Below are positions 12,197 through 19,648 of a stretch of DNA of 20,000 nucleotides, one piece after another. Both the position numbers and the translations under genes were made by a program. Within the stretch, counting starts at the first letter, position 1. Each line of letters begins with the position of its first letter. Source of the stretch: 2011-GWA2-47-8b sp964361325 (GTDB taxonomy: Bacteria > Patescibacteriota > Minisyncoccia > UBA6257 > WO2-44-18). The notes under the pieces were generated by a model that ran no database searches, was not told where the DNA came from, and saw only the letters and a list, made by a program, of their open reading frames with translations. Location of the stretch: assembly GCA_964361325.1 (NCBI GenBank), contig CAYHZT010000012.1, forward strand, positions 1-20,000, read 5' to 3'.

Positions 12197-13870
12197 ATGG
12201 CTCAGGCAACCATAAGTTTAGAAGAACAGCTATTGGCGATTCATCGCGTGGCTGAAGAAAAAGAGATAGAAGCCCAAGCGGCAAAATTGGGATTAGCCTA
12301 CGTTAATTTAACCGCCGCTCCGATACAATTAGATGCTCTAAAATTAGTCAAAGAAGAAGAGGCGCGACGTTTGAGACTCGCGCCTTTTCAATTCAAGCAA
12401 AAAGAGCTGGCCTTGGCCGTTGTTGATCCTAAGAACGCGAGCGTTCAGCGGCTTATTCAAAAACTTACCGGTGAAGGGTATCAAATAAAGCAATTTCTGG
12501 TCACTCAAAGCTCGCTGGATCACGCTTGGAAGTATTACAAATATATCGCGGCTCCCACCGAAGAAATTACCGGTAAAATTTCCATCGAACCCGCGCGTAT
12601 GGAGGAGCTTTTTAATAAACTTACCGATTTAGAAAAAGTAAAAAATGAAATTCTCAACTTTGATTTTAGAAAAACTTCCACTGGGCAGGTTTTAGAAGTC
12701 GTGCTGGCCGGGGCGCTTAATAATCGCGCTTCCGATATTCATTTTGAAACCGAAGAAAAAAGCGTGCGTTTGCGCTACCGTATTGACGGCCTGCTTCACG
12801 ATGTCCTACCGAATCTTTCCCGCGATGTTTATAAATCTTTGCTTTCGCGGATAAAACTTTTATCCAGTTTAAAAATCAATATTCAGGACGCTCCCCAGGA
12901 CGGCCGTTTTACAATTGCCCTGAAAAGCAAAGAAATAGAGCTTCGTGTTTCGATTATCCCTTCCGAATACGGCGAAACAGTGGTGATGCGCGTGCTGGAC
13001 CCGGCGGCGATTCGCATTACCCTGTCGCAGCTGGGATTGCGTTCCGACGATTTGGAAATAATCAACGCGGAGCTAAACGAGCCAAACGGAATGATTTTAA
13101 ATACCGGACCGACCGGTTCCGGTAAAACCACCACCCTTTACGCGTTTTTATTAAGCAAACTTTCCCCGGAAATAAAAATTATTACAATTGAAGATCCGAT
13201 TGAGTACCATTTGAGCGGCATAGAACAAACGCAGATTGATGCCGAAGCCGGTTATGATTTTGCCAGCGGCCTCCGTTCCATTATGCGGCAAGATCCTGAC
13301 GTTATTTTAGTCGGTGAAATTCGCGACAAGGAAACCAACGATATTGCTATTCAGGCGGCGCTGACCGGGCATCTGGTTTTTTCTACGATACACGCCAATT
13401 CCGCTTCCGGAGCGATTCCCCGATTTTTGGACCTGGGAGCGAAGCCGGCCAGCATCGGTCCGGCTTTAAATTTGATAATTGCTCAGCGGCTGGTACGAAA
13501 ACTTTGCGAGCATTGCAAAATTGTCGAGAATGTTTCGGATTTGGATCCTAAAATAAAAAATTTTCTTCGCCAATTGCCGAAACGCGTTGATAAAAGCCAA
13601 TATGAAAAACCGCAGATGTTTAAGCCGAAAGGCTGCTTAAAATGCGGCCACATCGGATACAAAGGTCGCATAGCAATTTTTGAGCTTGTGACGGTAGGCG
13701 AAGATATTGAGGCATTAGTTACGCCTTCGGTTGGAGAAGCCGCTATTTTTCGCCAGGCCCTGAAACAGGGAATGGTGACAATGCAGCAGGACGGCATTTT
13801 GAAAACTATTTCCGGAGTTACGACTTTTGACGAAGTAGAAAGCGTGACCGGACCCATTAAGTGGGTATAG
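12197..13870 (+). CDS. pilB: Type IV pilus assembly ATPase PilB / GspE family, 557 aa
   Basis: A hexameric cytoplasmic ATPase that drives pilus extension. An N-terminal MSHEN-type domain (about 1-115; LGLAYVNLTAAPIQLDAL) is followed by the NTPase core: Walker A GPTGSGKTT (K310), Asp box IITIEDPIEYH, Walker B DPDVILVGEIRD (about 366-377) and His box FSTIHANS. A four-Cys zinc motif (CEHC ... CLKCG) lies near the C-terminus, a mark of PilB/GspE rather than PilT. ATG 12197 is used because family sequence begins there; a weak purine-rich stretch (aaaaaagaac) precedes it. It stands alone, without pilC or pilT neighbours. CPR genomes usually encode a type IV pilus, used for attachment or DNA uptake. 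Confidence 0.93.
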   Translation: MAQATISLEEQLLAIHRVAEEKEIEAQAAKLGLAYVNLTAAPIQLDALKLVKEEEARRLRLAPFQFKQKELALAVVDPKNASVQRLIQKLTGEGYQIKQFLVTQSSLDHAWKYYKYIAAPTEEITGKISIEPARMEELFNKLTDLEKVKNEILNFDFRKTSTGQVLEVVLAGALNNRASDIHFETEEKSVRLRYRIDGLLHDVLPNLSRDVYKSLLSRIKLLSSLKINIQDAPQDGRFTIALKSKEIELRVSIIPSEYGETVVMRVLDPAAIRITLSQLGLRSDDLEIINAELNEPNGMILNTGPTGSGKTTTLYAFLLSKLSPEIKIITIEDPIEYHLSGIEQTQIDAEAGYDFASGLRSIMRQDPDVILVGEIRDKETNDIAIQAALTGHLVFSTIHANSASGAIPRFLDLGAKPASIGPALNLIIAQRLVRKLCEHCKIVENVSDLDPKIKNFLRQLPKRVDKSQYEKPQMFKPKGCLKCGHIGYKGRIAIFELVTVGEDIEALVTPSVGEAAIFRQALKQGMVTMQQDGILKTISGVTTFDEVESVTGPIKWV

Positions 13871-13887
13871 CAGTTTGAAATTTGAAA

Positions 13888-14053
13888 GTTGAATATATTG
13901 ATCTGTGGGCAAATCCCGATAAATCGGGAAGTATAGAGACTTTTTTAAATAAATTTAAAAAAGGTTAGAATTTCATCGAGGAGTGGTTCAGCCTGAGCCA
14001 AGCCATCCGAAGTATCTAAAAGAAATTCCCGCCCACAGATCAATATTTTCAAC
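13888..14053. ncRNA. 166-base structured inverted-repeat element (candidate RNA or small mobile repeat)
   Basis: The ends, 13888-13910 and 14031-14053, are 23-base inverted repeats with one mismatch (GTTGAA-TATATTGATCTGTGGGC). Inside are three further stems: CCCGAT-AA-ATCGGG (13914-13927), CTTTTTTAAA/TTTAAAAAAG (about 13939-13962), and GAATTTC (from 13969)/GAAATTC with an apical TGGTTCA-GCC-TGAGCCA (13984-14000). This makes a closed helix with a multi-arm junction. A minus-strand promoter points into it. No known RNA family was recognised; it could also be a MITE-like repeat. It contains no credible coding sequence. Confidence 0.5.
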
Positions 14054-14070
14054 CAATACTAACTGTACCC

Positions 14071-14099
14071 ATCCTAGCATAAAAAACAATTTTTGTCAA
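14071..14099 (-). promoter_or_regulatory. Possible minus-strand promoter facing the structured element
   Basis: Minus strand TTGACA (complement of 14094-14099), 17-base spacer, TAGGAT (complement of 14071-14076). Transcription would start near 14064, about 11 bases before the 23-base arm. There is no protein gene downstream on that strand for more than 1.8 kb. Confidence 0.45.
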
Positions 14100-14102
14100 A
14101 TT

Positions 14103-15104
14103 ATGGAAAAACCAGACATATTAAAGAAAGAAGACGCTACCGTTGAGTCGCTTTTGCGTCCGGCCAGTTGGCAGGATTACGTTGGCCAGGAAAAAAACAA
14201 AGCGAACCTGAAAATCATATTGGAAGCGGCTAAAAAACGGCACGAAGCCTGCGACCACCTTCTTTTTTACGGACAAGCGGGGCTTGGCAAGACTACTCTG
14301 GCTTATTTAGTCGCCAAAGAACTTAGCTCCGGAATCAAAATTACTTCCGGGCCGGCATTGGAAAAAATGGGGGACTTAGCGGCGGTGCTTACGAATTTAG
14401 AAAAGTACGACGTTTTATTTATTGACGAAGCTCATCGCCTCAATAAGACAATTGAGGAGGTATTGTATCCGGCGATGGAGTCGCGGAAGCTTCACTTGAT
14501 AGTAGGCAAGGGGCCGGCGGCCAGAATGCTTTCTTTGGATTTGCCGCCTTTTACTTTAGTTGCGGCAACAACGCGCGCCGACTTGCTTTCCGGACCGCTG
14601 CGTTCCCGTTTTGGGGCGTCGTTTAAGCTTGATTATTACGAAATTCCTGACATCGAAGTAATCATTAATCGTTCGGCGAAACTTTTAAAACTAAATATTT
14701 CTCCGGAAGCGGTAAAAATTATTGCCAATGCTTCCAGATTTACTCCGCGCGTCGCGAATCGTCTGTTGAAACGAGTTAGGGATTATTCGGAAGTGTATTC
14801 TTTAGATTTAATAGACGCCAAGACAGCCAAGCAAACTTTGGAGATGATGGACATAGACGAATTGGGATTGGAACCTCAAGATCGGCGGCTTTTGGACGTA
14901 ATTATTAAAAAATTCCACGGCGGCCCGGTCGGAGTTAATACTTTGGCGGCGGCGCTTTCCGACGAAAAAGGCAATATTGAGGACATTTACGAACCGTATT
15001 TAATGCGTTTGGGGTTACTGTCACGCACTTCTTCCGGCCGAACAGTCACCGAAGCGGCCTACAATCATCTAGGTATGAAACCGCCGGAGGCGACTCTTTT
15101 GTAA
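14103..15104 (+). CDS. ruvB: Holliday junction branch migration helicase RuvB, 333 aa
   Basis: RuvB is the AAA+ motor that drives branch migration with RuvA. ATG 14103 is chosen because family sequence begins there (MEKPDILKKEDATVESLLRP); the longer open frame upstream runs through the inverted-repeat element. Motifs: RPASWQDYVGQE (box before the AAA+ core), Walker A GQAGLGKTT (57-65), Walker B LFIDEAHRL (D108, E109), sensor region VAATTRADLLSGPLRSRFG, and the C-terminal winged helix ending with GLLSRTSSGRTVTEAAYNHLG. Length is typical. RuvA is not in this window, and ruvC lies elsewhere on the other strand, so the ruv genes are dispersed. No strong plus-strand promoter is visible in front. 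Confidence 0.97.
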   Translation: MEKPDILKKEDATVESLLRPASWQDYVGQEKNKANLKIILEAAKKRHEACDHLLFYGQAGLGKTTLAYLVAKELSSGIKITSGPALEKMGDLAAVLTNLEKYDVLFIDEAHRLNKTIEEVLYPAMESRKLHLIVGKGPAARMLSLDLPPFTLVAATTRADLLSGPLRSRFGASFKLDYYEIPDIEVIINRSAKLLKLNISPEAVKIIANASRFTPRVANRLLKRVRDYSEVYSLDLIDAKTAKQTLEMMDIDELGLEPQDRRLLDVIIKKFHGGPVGVNTLAAALSDEKGNIEDIYEPYLMRLGLLSRTSSGRTVTEAAYNHLGMKPPEATLL

Positions 15105-15129
15105 ATTTCTAATAACTAACTTCTAAATA

Positions 15130-15155
15130 AAAAACCGTCCTATTCAAAGGGCGGT
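15130..15155 (-). terminator. Terminator overlapping the stop of the small membrane-protein gene
   Basis: ACCGTCCT (15134-15141) pairs with AGGGCGGT (15148-15155) with one mismatch. On the minus strand the stem is followed by a run of six or more Ts. The TAG stop (15140-15142) lies in the stem, so termination occurs directly at the end of the gene. It may also stop ruvB transcripts from the other side. Confidence 0.65.
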
Positions 15156-15460
15156 GTTTTCTTTTGGCGATTTGCCAGTTCTTCTTCAAGCGCTCTATAA
15201 AAAGCTTCGTCAATATCATCGTTGTCAATTTGTTTTTTTCCGGTTTTGCCAGCCGTTTTAAAAGCCAGTTCGGTGACTCTTCTTTCAAATCTCGACAACT
15301 TTTTGGATCTGTATGCGGCGGAACCGTGTTTCCCGCCCGTCAGACACGGTCCTATATACCCGGATTCCATATCCCTGTTAGTCAGATTTAAGGCAAATAA
15401 ATAGATGGCACTAATAATAAGCACGCCAAATATTAACCAGCACAAAATTATAAAGAACAC
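15140..15460 (-). CDS. Small orphan membrane protein, 106 aa
   Basis: One N-terminal membrane helix (residues about 2-25, FFIILCWLIFGVLIISAIYLFAL) is followed by a basic and then mixed-charge cytoplasmic or external domain with several Lys/Arg and Asp/Glu runs (KKLSRFERR, DNDDIDEAFYRALEEE). No family recognised. The start is GTG 15460, supported by a Shine-Dalgarno-like AGGGAG about six bases upstream. It is a single gene inserted on the minus strand between ruvB and tsaE, with its own terminator, and like the 11304-11988 pair it shows a Shine-Dalgarno signal that the housekeeping genes lack. Confidence 0.68.
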   Translation of the reverse strand: MFFIILCWLIFGVLIISAIYLFALNLTNRDMESGYIGPCLTGGKHGSAAYRSKKLSRFERRVTELAFKTAGKTGKKQIDNDDIDEAFYRALEEELANRQKKTPPFE

Positions 15461-15497
15461 ATTGCACTCCCTTCAAAAAACTAGAAAAATTAAAACA

Positions 15498-15503
15498 TAT
15501 AAT
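15498..15503 (+). promoter_or_regulatory. Possible -10 of the tsaE-polA-fpg operon
   Basis: TATAAT 15 bases before the tsaE ATG; TATACA (15503-15508) is an overlapping alternative. No convincing -35. The leader would be very short (under 10 bases) without room for a Shine-Dalgarno site. Confidence 0.4.
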
Positions 15504-15518
15504 ATACAGTTAAGCAAC

Positions 15519-15962
15519 ATGAAACTAATTTCTAAAAACTCCTCCCAAACCAAAAAAATTGCCGCCAAATTTGCGGGAGAAATCTTGAAATCCCGCCCGC
15601 ATCGCAACCACGCGCGCGTTTTGGCCTTGGTTGGCGATTTAGGGGCCGGAAAAACCACTTTCGTGCAGGGATTCGCGAAAGCGTTAGGGATAAGACGCAG
15701 AATGACCAGCCCCACATTTTTAATATTTAGGAGTTATAAATTAAGAATTAAGAATTATGGATTTTTGTATCACGTGGACGCTTATCGGATTAAAAAAATA
15801 TCCGAGCTGAAAACTATTTATTTCGATAAAGTTCTTGATAATCCGAAAAATATAGTTCTTATCGAATGGGCAGACAGAATAAAAAAGATTTTACCTAAAG
15901 ACGCTATTTGGGTAGACTTTAGGCATGGCAGAAAAGAAACAGAGCGTTTTATTACTTATTGA
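15519..15962 (+). CDS. tsaE: tRNA threonylcarbamoyladenosine biosynthesis ATPase TsaE, 147 aa
   Basis: TsaE works with TsaB and TsaD to transfer threonylcarbamoyl to A37 of ANN-decoding tRNAs. Motifs: Walker A GDLGAGKTTF (K45, T46), SPTF switch segment, HVDAYRI and LIEWADRI, all in the family order. ATG 15519 is chosen because the upstream in-frame extension has no family similarity. Between SPTFLIF and HVDAYRI the sequence RSYKLRIKNYGFLY is encoded by repetitive AT-rich DNA (aaattaagaattaagaatta), a small insertion in a loop. The 3' end overlaps the polA exonuclease gene by 38 bases. The C-terminus ends in a basic segment. Confidence 0.92.
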   Translation: MKLISKNSSQTKKIAAKFAGEILKSRPHRNHARVLALVGDLGAGKTTFVQGFAKALGIRRRMTSPTFLIFRSYKLRIKNYGFLYHVDAYRIKKISELKTIYFDKVLDNPKNIVLIEWADRIKKILPKDAIWVDFRHGRKETERFITY

Positions 15963-16806
15963 CTCAAACGCTCTTGTTCATCGTTTTTTTCACGCCCTTC
16001 CGATTTTTACCGCCCCCAATGGTCAGCCTACCAATGCTTTGTACGGAGTGGCCGGCGTGTTGCTGAAAATATTCAAAGAACAACAGCCTGACTATATCGC
16101 CGCGGCGTTTGACCGTCCGGAAAAAACATTCCGCGAGGAAGAATATAAAGAATATAAAATCCAACGGCCGCCCACCGTAACGGAATTAGTAGGTCAGATC
16201 ATAAAGGCTCATGATGTTTTTTCCTGGTTTGGCGTAAAAACTTTGGAAATTCCGAAATTTGAAGCGGATGACATAATCGCCACTTTGACGGAAAAGTTCA
16301 GAAAAGAACCAAATCTAAAAATCGTTATTCTTTCGGGCGACTTGGATAATTTGCAGTTGGTAGAAAACGATAAGGTAGTCGTACAGTTTATAAAGACCGG
16401 CGTCACCGAGACGGTTATTTATAACGAAAAAGCAGTGGAAGAAAAGTATGGCCTGAAACCGGCGCAGCTGATTGATTACAAAGGTTTAGTTGGCGATGTT
16501 TCCGATAATATTCCCGGCGTGAGAGGTGTCGGGCCAAAAACCGCTTCTCCTCTGCTTAAAGAATTTGGCACAGTAGAAGAAGTTTTTGAAAATATTTCCA
16601 TCATCAACAAATCGGCGGCAAAAAAACTGGAGGGACAAAAAGAAATAGCGCTACTTTCCAAAAAATTGGCGACTATGCGCCGCGACGCGCCTATTGAGAT
16701 TAAAAATTTGGACGAAATAAAATCCAAACCATTGAATAAAAATATTTTAACGGAAGAGTTCGCAAAACTAGGCTTTAAAAGCTTAATAGAGAGATTAGGA
16801 AAATGA
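15925..16806 (+). CDS. Stand-alone 5'-3' exonuclease (N-terminal domain of DNA polymerase I), 293 aa
   Basis: A flap/5'-exonuclease that removes RNA primers and flaps. The metal-binding acids are visible in LLLIDSNALVHRFFHA (D13), FDRPEKTFREEEYKEYK, EADDIIATL and LSGDLDNLQLV; the helix-hairpin-helix segment is GLVGDVSDNIPGVRGVGPKTA. The product ends where the exonuclease domain of full-length PolA would end. The polymerase follows as a separate gene overlapping by ATGA (16803-16806). The start ATG 15925 overlaps tsaE by 38 bases in another frame; it is the only start that keeps the conserved first strand. Confidence 0.94.
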   Translation: MAEKKQSVLLLIDSNALVHRFFHALPIFTAPNGQPTNALYGVAGVLLKIFKEQQPDYIAAAFDRPEKTFREEEYKEYKIQRPPTVTELVGQIIKAHDVFSWFGVKTLEIPKFEADDIIATLTEKFRKEPNLKIVILSGDLDNLQLVENDKVVVQFIKTGVTETVIYNEKAVEEKYGLKPAQLIDYKGLVGDVSDNIPGVRGVGPKTASPLLKEFGTVEEVFENISIINKSAAKKLEGQKEIALLSKKLATMRRDAPIEIKNLDEIKSKPLNKNILTEEFAKLGFKSLIERLGK

Positions 16807-18146
16807 TTGGCCGCGAGAAAAAAATAGAGCTGGCGCGGTGGCTTTTGGACCCGGATAAACGGCAATCCCCGCCTTCTGATTGGAAGTCGCTGGAAAAAAA
16901 GCTGAAAGAAAACGGCCTGGAAAAAGTTTTTGAGGAAATAGAATTGCCGCTAGTGGAGATTTTAGAAACGATGCAAGAAATTGGAATAAAGGTTGATTTG
17001 AACTACTTGGCGCGGATTTCCAAAGAAATAGGGAGCGAAATTGCCGTATTGGTAAAAACTATTTATAAATTGGCTGGTGGTGAAATTAATCTTAATTCGC
17101 CCAAGCAGCTTTCCAAGCTGCTTTTTGAAAAACTTAAAATCAGCGACCAGGGAATTCATAAAACAAAGACAGGTCTTCGTTCTACCGATGCCGAAACACT
17201 CGCTTTTATTAACAAAAGCCACAAAGTCGTGGAGCCGATTTTGAAATATCGGGAAATTTTCAAGCTTAAATCCACTTATGTTGAGCCGTTACGGGAACTG
17301 GCCGACAAAAAAGGCCGGATTCACACCACGTTTGTTCAGACCGGCACGGGGACCGGGCGTTTGAGTTCTCAAAATCCCAATATTCAAAATATTCCGATTA
17401 CGTCGGAATGGGGAAAGAAAATTCGCGCCGCTTTTATAGCCGAAGCGGGCTATAAAGTCGCCGCTTTTGATTATTCCCAAATAGAATTGCGAGTTCTGGC
17501 GTCCGTTAGCGGCGACAAAAAAATGATCGAGGCTTTTAAGCAAGACATGGATATTCATAAATTAACCGCTTCGCAGGTTTATAACGTTCCCGTGGAAAAA
17601 GTTACTCCGGAGATGCGCCAGGTCGCCAAAACTTTGAATTTTGGAGTAGCTTACGGAATGGGCCCGAATGCCTTTGCTCAAGTCAGCGGCCTTAATTTTG
17701 AAGAAGCAAAAAAATTTATCAAAGAATACTACGAAGATTTTTACGAGATTAAAATTTGGCAGGAAAAAACCATACAAAAGGCGCGGCAAACGGGTTACGT
17801 GAAAACTCTTAACGGTCGGCGCCGTTTACTCCCGAATATCAATCATCCGAACCGGCGTTTTGCTTCGGCGGACGAACGAGTGGCAACCAATATGCCGATT
17901 CAGGGACTTGCCGCTGACGTAATTAAACTTGCTATGATTAAGGTAGCGGAAAAAATAAAAACCAAGAAATGGCAAAAACAAGTCCGGATGCTTTTATCGG
18001 TCCACGACGAATTAGTTTTTGAAATCGCCAACGGCATCATCAAAGAAGCAACGGAGCTTATCAAATCGGAAATGGAAAATTCTTATAAATTGGCAGTGCC
18101 GCTTAAAGTTGAAAGCGGTTACGGTGATAATTGGCTAGACGCCTGA
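16803..18146 (+). CDS. polA: DNA polymerase I, polymerase domain only, 447 aa
   Basis: A family A polymerase for gap filling in repair and lagging-strand maturation. Motif A DYSQIELRVLAS (D223), motif B RQVAKTLNFGVAYG (R272, K276, F280, Y284) and motif C SVHDELVFE (D402) are intact. Phe at 280 (the position where Tyr gives dideoxynucleotide acceptance) is the usual residue. The protein opens with a short piece resembling the end of the 3'-5' exonuclease domain (IELARWLLDPDK), then IELPLVEILETMQEIGIKVD, so almost all of the proofreading-type domain is gone. The ATGA overlap with the exonuclease gene suggests coupled synthesis of the two halves. fpg starts three bases after the stop. Confidence 0.96.
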   Translation: MIGREKKIELARWLLDPDKRQSPPSDWKSLEKKLKENGLEKVFEEIELPLVEILETMQEIGIKVDLNYLARISKEIGSEIAVLVKTIYKLAGGEINLNSPKQLSKLLFEKLKISDQGIHKTKTGLRSTDAETLAFINKSHKVVEPILKYREIFKLKSTYVEPLRELADKKGRIHTTFVQTGTGTGRLSSQNPNIQNIPITSEWGKKIRAAFIAEAGYKVAAFDYSQIELRVLASVSGDKKMIEAFKQDMDIHKLTASQVYNVPVEKVTPEMRQVAKTLNFGVAYGMGPNAFAQVSGLNFEEAKKFIKEYYEDFYEIKIWQEKTIQKARQTGYVKTLNGRRRLLPNINHPNRRFASADERVATNMPIQGLAADVIKLAMIKVAEKIKTKKWQKQVRMLLSVHDELVFEIANGIIKEATELIKSEMENSYKLAVPLKVESGYGDNWLDA

Positions 18147-18149
18147 AAT

Positions 18150-19071
18150 ATGCCCGAACTTCCTGAAGTTCAAACAGTCGTCAACGATTTAAATAAAAAA
18201 GTATTAGGCCGGCGCATAACCGGTGTTTGGTTTGATTGGCCAAAAATGATAAAAGACCCGCTGGATCAGAGTAAAAATAAAGTGGCCCATAAACATGTCG
18301 CGGTTTTTGAGAAATTTTTGAAAGGCGAAAAAATCGTTGAAGCGAAGCGCCGCGCGAAAAACATTTTAATTTACCTAACTCACGGGAAACTACTTTTAAT
18401 TCACCAAAAAATGACCGGACACATGCTGATTGGCAAATGGAAAGTGGAAAAAGGCAAACGGCCGGTGCCAATCGAACCAAAAGCCGTAATAACCGACCCG
18501 TATAATAAGTACGTGCATCTTATTTTGTATCTTGATAACGGAAAGATGCTCGCTCTTTCTGATCTTCGGAAATTCGCAAAAGTTATTGCCGGTCCTATCT
18601 CACAAATAGAGAATTTGCCGGAGCTTAAAAATCTTGGGCCGGACGCCCTTGATCCAAAATTCAAATACCCGACATTTAAAAATATAATCGGCGGCGAGGG
18701 TNNNNNNNNNNCGTAAGATACATCAAGTTTTGATGGACCAGGAGGTAATTGCCGGCATCGGGAATATCTACGCCAGTGAGATTTTATGGACGGCAAAGGT
18801 TCACCCTTTCAAATCCGCGAAAAAACTTTCCGAAAAAGAATTAAAAGCCGTTTGGCAAGCCATTCACAAAGTTTTACCGCGCGCGTTGAAACTACGCGGC
18901 ACTTCCACAAGCGATTTTCGGGACACTGCCGGAGAAAAAGGGAAATACGGGAATGTTCTCTTGGCTTATCAACGCGAAGGCGAGCCCTGCTTGAGATGCG
19001 GTACAAATATTAAGCGCATAAAATTAGGCGGAAGGTCGGCGCATTTTTGTCCCAAGTGCCAAAAAATATAA
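18150..19071 (+). CDS. mutM: Formamidopyrimidine-DNA glycosylase Fpg/MutM, interrupted by a 10-N gap
   Basis: Removes 8-oxoguanine and formamidopyrimidines and cleaves the abasic site. The N-terminus MPELPEVQTVV supplies the catalytic Pro2 and Glu3; RRAKNILIYL holds the conserved lysine (about K70); QVLMDQEVIAGIGNIYASEILW is the H2TH region; the end has a CxxC...CxxC zinc finger (CLRC ... CPKC). The frame breaks at 18702-18711 only because the gap was written as ten Ns: the last codon before it (GGT, 18699-18701) and the first after it (CGT, 18712) are exactly in frame if the Ns are removed, giving ...GGEG-RKIHQV.... It is therefore one gene of about 303 aa (plus any missing codons), not two, and not a pseudogene. 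Confidence 0.93.
18702..18711. other. Assembly gap of ten Ns inside mutM
   Basis: The gap length is a placeholder, as at 638-647. No adapter sequence or duplicated flank is visible here. The open frame is restored by any true gap length divisible by three, including zero. Confidence 0.95.
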
Positions 19072-19123
19072 GGACTTGCGATGTCCTTAGATTTGACGAA
19101 ATGGCCGATATAGCCACCCCGAT

Positions 19124-19141
19124 ACTATGTCGCGACATAGT
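19124..19141 (+). promoter_or_regulatory. Palindromic operator candidate before the TrpR/YerC-family gene
   Basis: ACTATGTCGCGACATAGT is a perfect 18-base palindrome. Flanking CCCC and GGGG extend the symmetry after a three-base interruption. It ends nine bases before the -10, so it covers the -35 position, centred near -30. A 16-base core CTATGTCGCGACATAG recurs at 19658-19673. Auto-repression by the adjacent regulator is the simplest reading. Confidence 0.7.
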
Positions 19142-19147
19142 GGGGAA

Positions 19148-19156
19148 TGGTATAAT
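19148..19156 (+). promoter_or_regulatory. Extended -10 promoter, leaderless
   Basis: TGGTATAAT (19148-19156) is an extended -10 with a perfect hexamer ending six bases before the ATG at 19163. No -35 consensus is present where the palindrome lies. Confidence 0.7.
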
Positions 19157-19162
19157 CACTGT

Positions 19163-19636
19163 ATGAAAAAACAAAAACAAAAACTAATTGGACGTACGGC
19201 GGATGACTGGGCCGAAAAATTATGGGACAGACTCTTAGAGAAAATTTCGCAGTCCAAATCCAAAAATGAAATCAAAAAAGTTTTGGAAAATATCTTAAGC
19301 TTTAACGAAAAGAAAATTTTGCTTCGGCGGCTGGCGATATTGGCCTTGGTGCGGTCGGGTAAGTCGTATCAAGAAATAGAGGAGGCGCTTTGGGTATCGC
19401 CTCAAACCATTAGCGTTATAAAGAAAGGTTATGCCTCGCAATCGGGACAATATCAGAGCGATCGATCAATGAGGAAGAATAAGGGCAGTGGGAGCTCCAA
19501 AAATTCAAAAGATAACACAAAGGATTACGCAATTGAAGATTTTATCTTAAATTTCATTGGTTTTCCGATGAAATTTTGGGAGGCTTTTTCCGCAAAAGGG
19601 ATAGGGGTTATGGGCGACCGGAACATGAAATACTAA
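19163..19636 (+). CDS. Trp repressor superfamily (YerC/YecD-like) DNA-binding protein, 157 aa
   Basis: Residues about 24-90 match the TrpR/YerC fold: a helix with LLEKISQSKSKNEIKKVLE, then LSFNEKKILLRRLAILALVRSG and the helix-turn-helix GKSYQEIEEALWVSPQTISVIKK (about 66-88). Start ATG 19163 is preferred over an upstream ATG at 19127 because the latter lies inside the palindrome and upstream of the -10. YerC-type proteins are about 100 aa; here a Ser/Lys/Asn linker (about 92-122) leads to a hydrophobic C-terminal helix (AIEDFILNFIGFPMKFWEAFSAKG). Identical palindrome cores lie before and after the gene, so it likely regulates itself and perhaps holA. Its ligand is unknown; I see no basis for claiming tryptophan. 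Confidence 0.86.
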   Translation: MKKQKQKLIGRTADDWAEKLWDRLLEKISQSKSKNEIKKVLENILSFNEKKILLRRLAILALVRSGKSYQEIEEALWVSPQTISVIKKGYASQSGQYQSDRSMRKNKGSGSSKNSKDNTKDYAIEDFILNFIGFPMKFWEAFSAKGIGVMGDRNMKY

Positions 19637-19648
19637 CTTCTTATATTT

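Noticed and set aside
13888..14053. SRP (4.5S) RNA, RNase P RNA or tmRNA
   Set aside because: The conserved SRP GGAA-loop helix, the RNase P core sequences and a tRNA-like end with tag frame are all absent.
13983..14102. An upstream extension of ruvB by 40 codons
   Set aside because: RuvB family sequence begins at the methionine at 14103. The extension passes through the inverted-repeat element and has no family similarity.
15405..15518. An upstream extension of tsaE by 38 codons
   Set aside because: It overlaps the start of the divergent membrane-protein gene and the tsaE -10 candidate; TsaE similarity starts after 15519.
18150..19071. mutM as a pseudogene
   Set aside because: The only frame break is the arbitrary ten-N gap; both halves carry all catalytic and zinc residues.
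19127..19162. ATG at 19127 as start of the TrpR-like gene
   Set aside because: It lies inside the operator palindrome and upstream of the extended -10, so it would not be transcribed from that promoter. MKKQKQ at 19163 is the better start.
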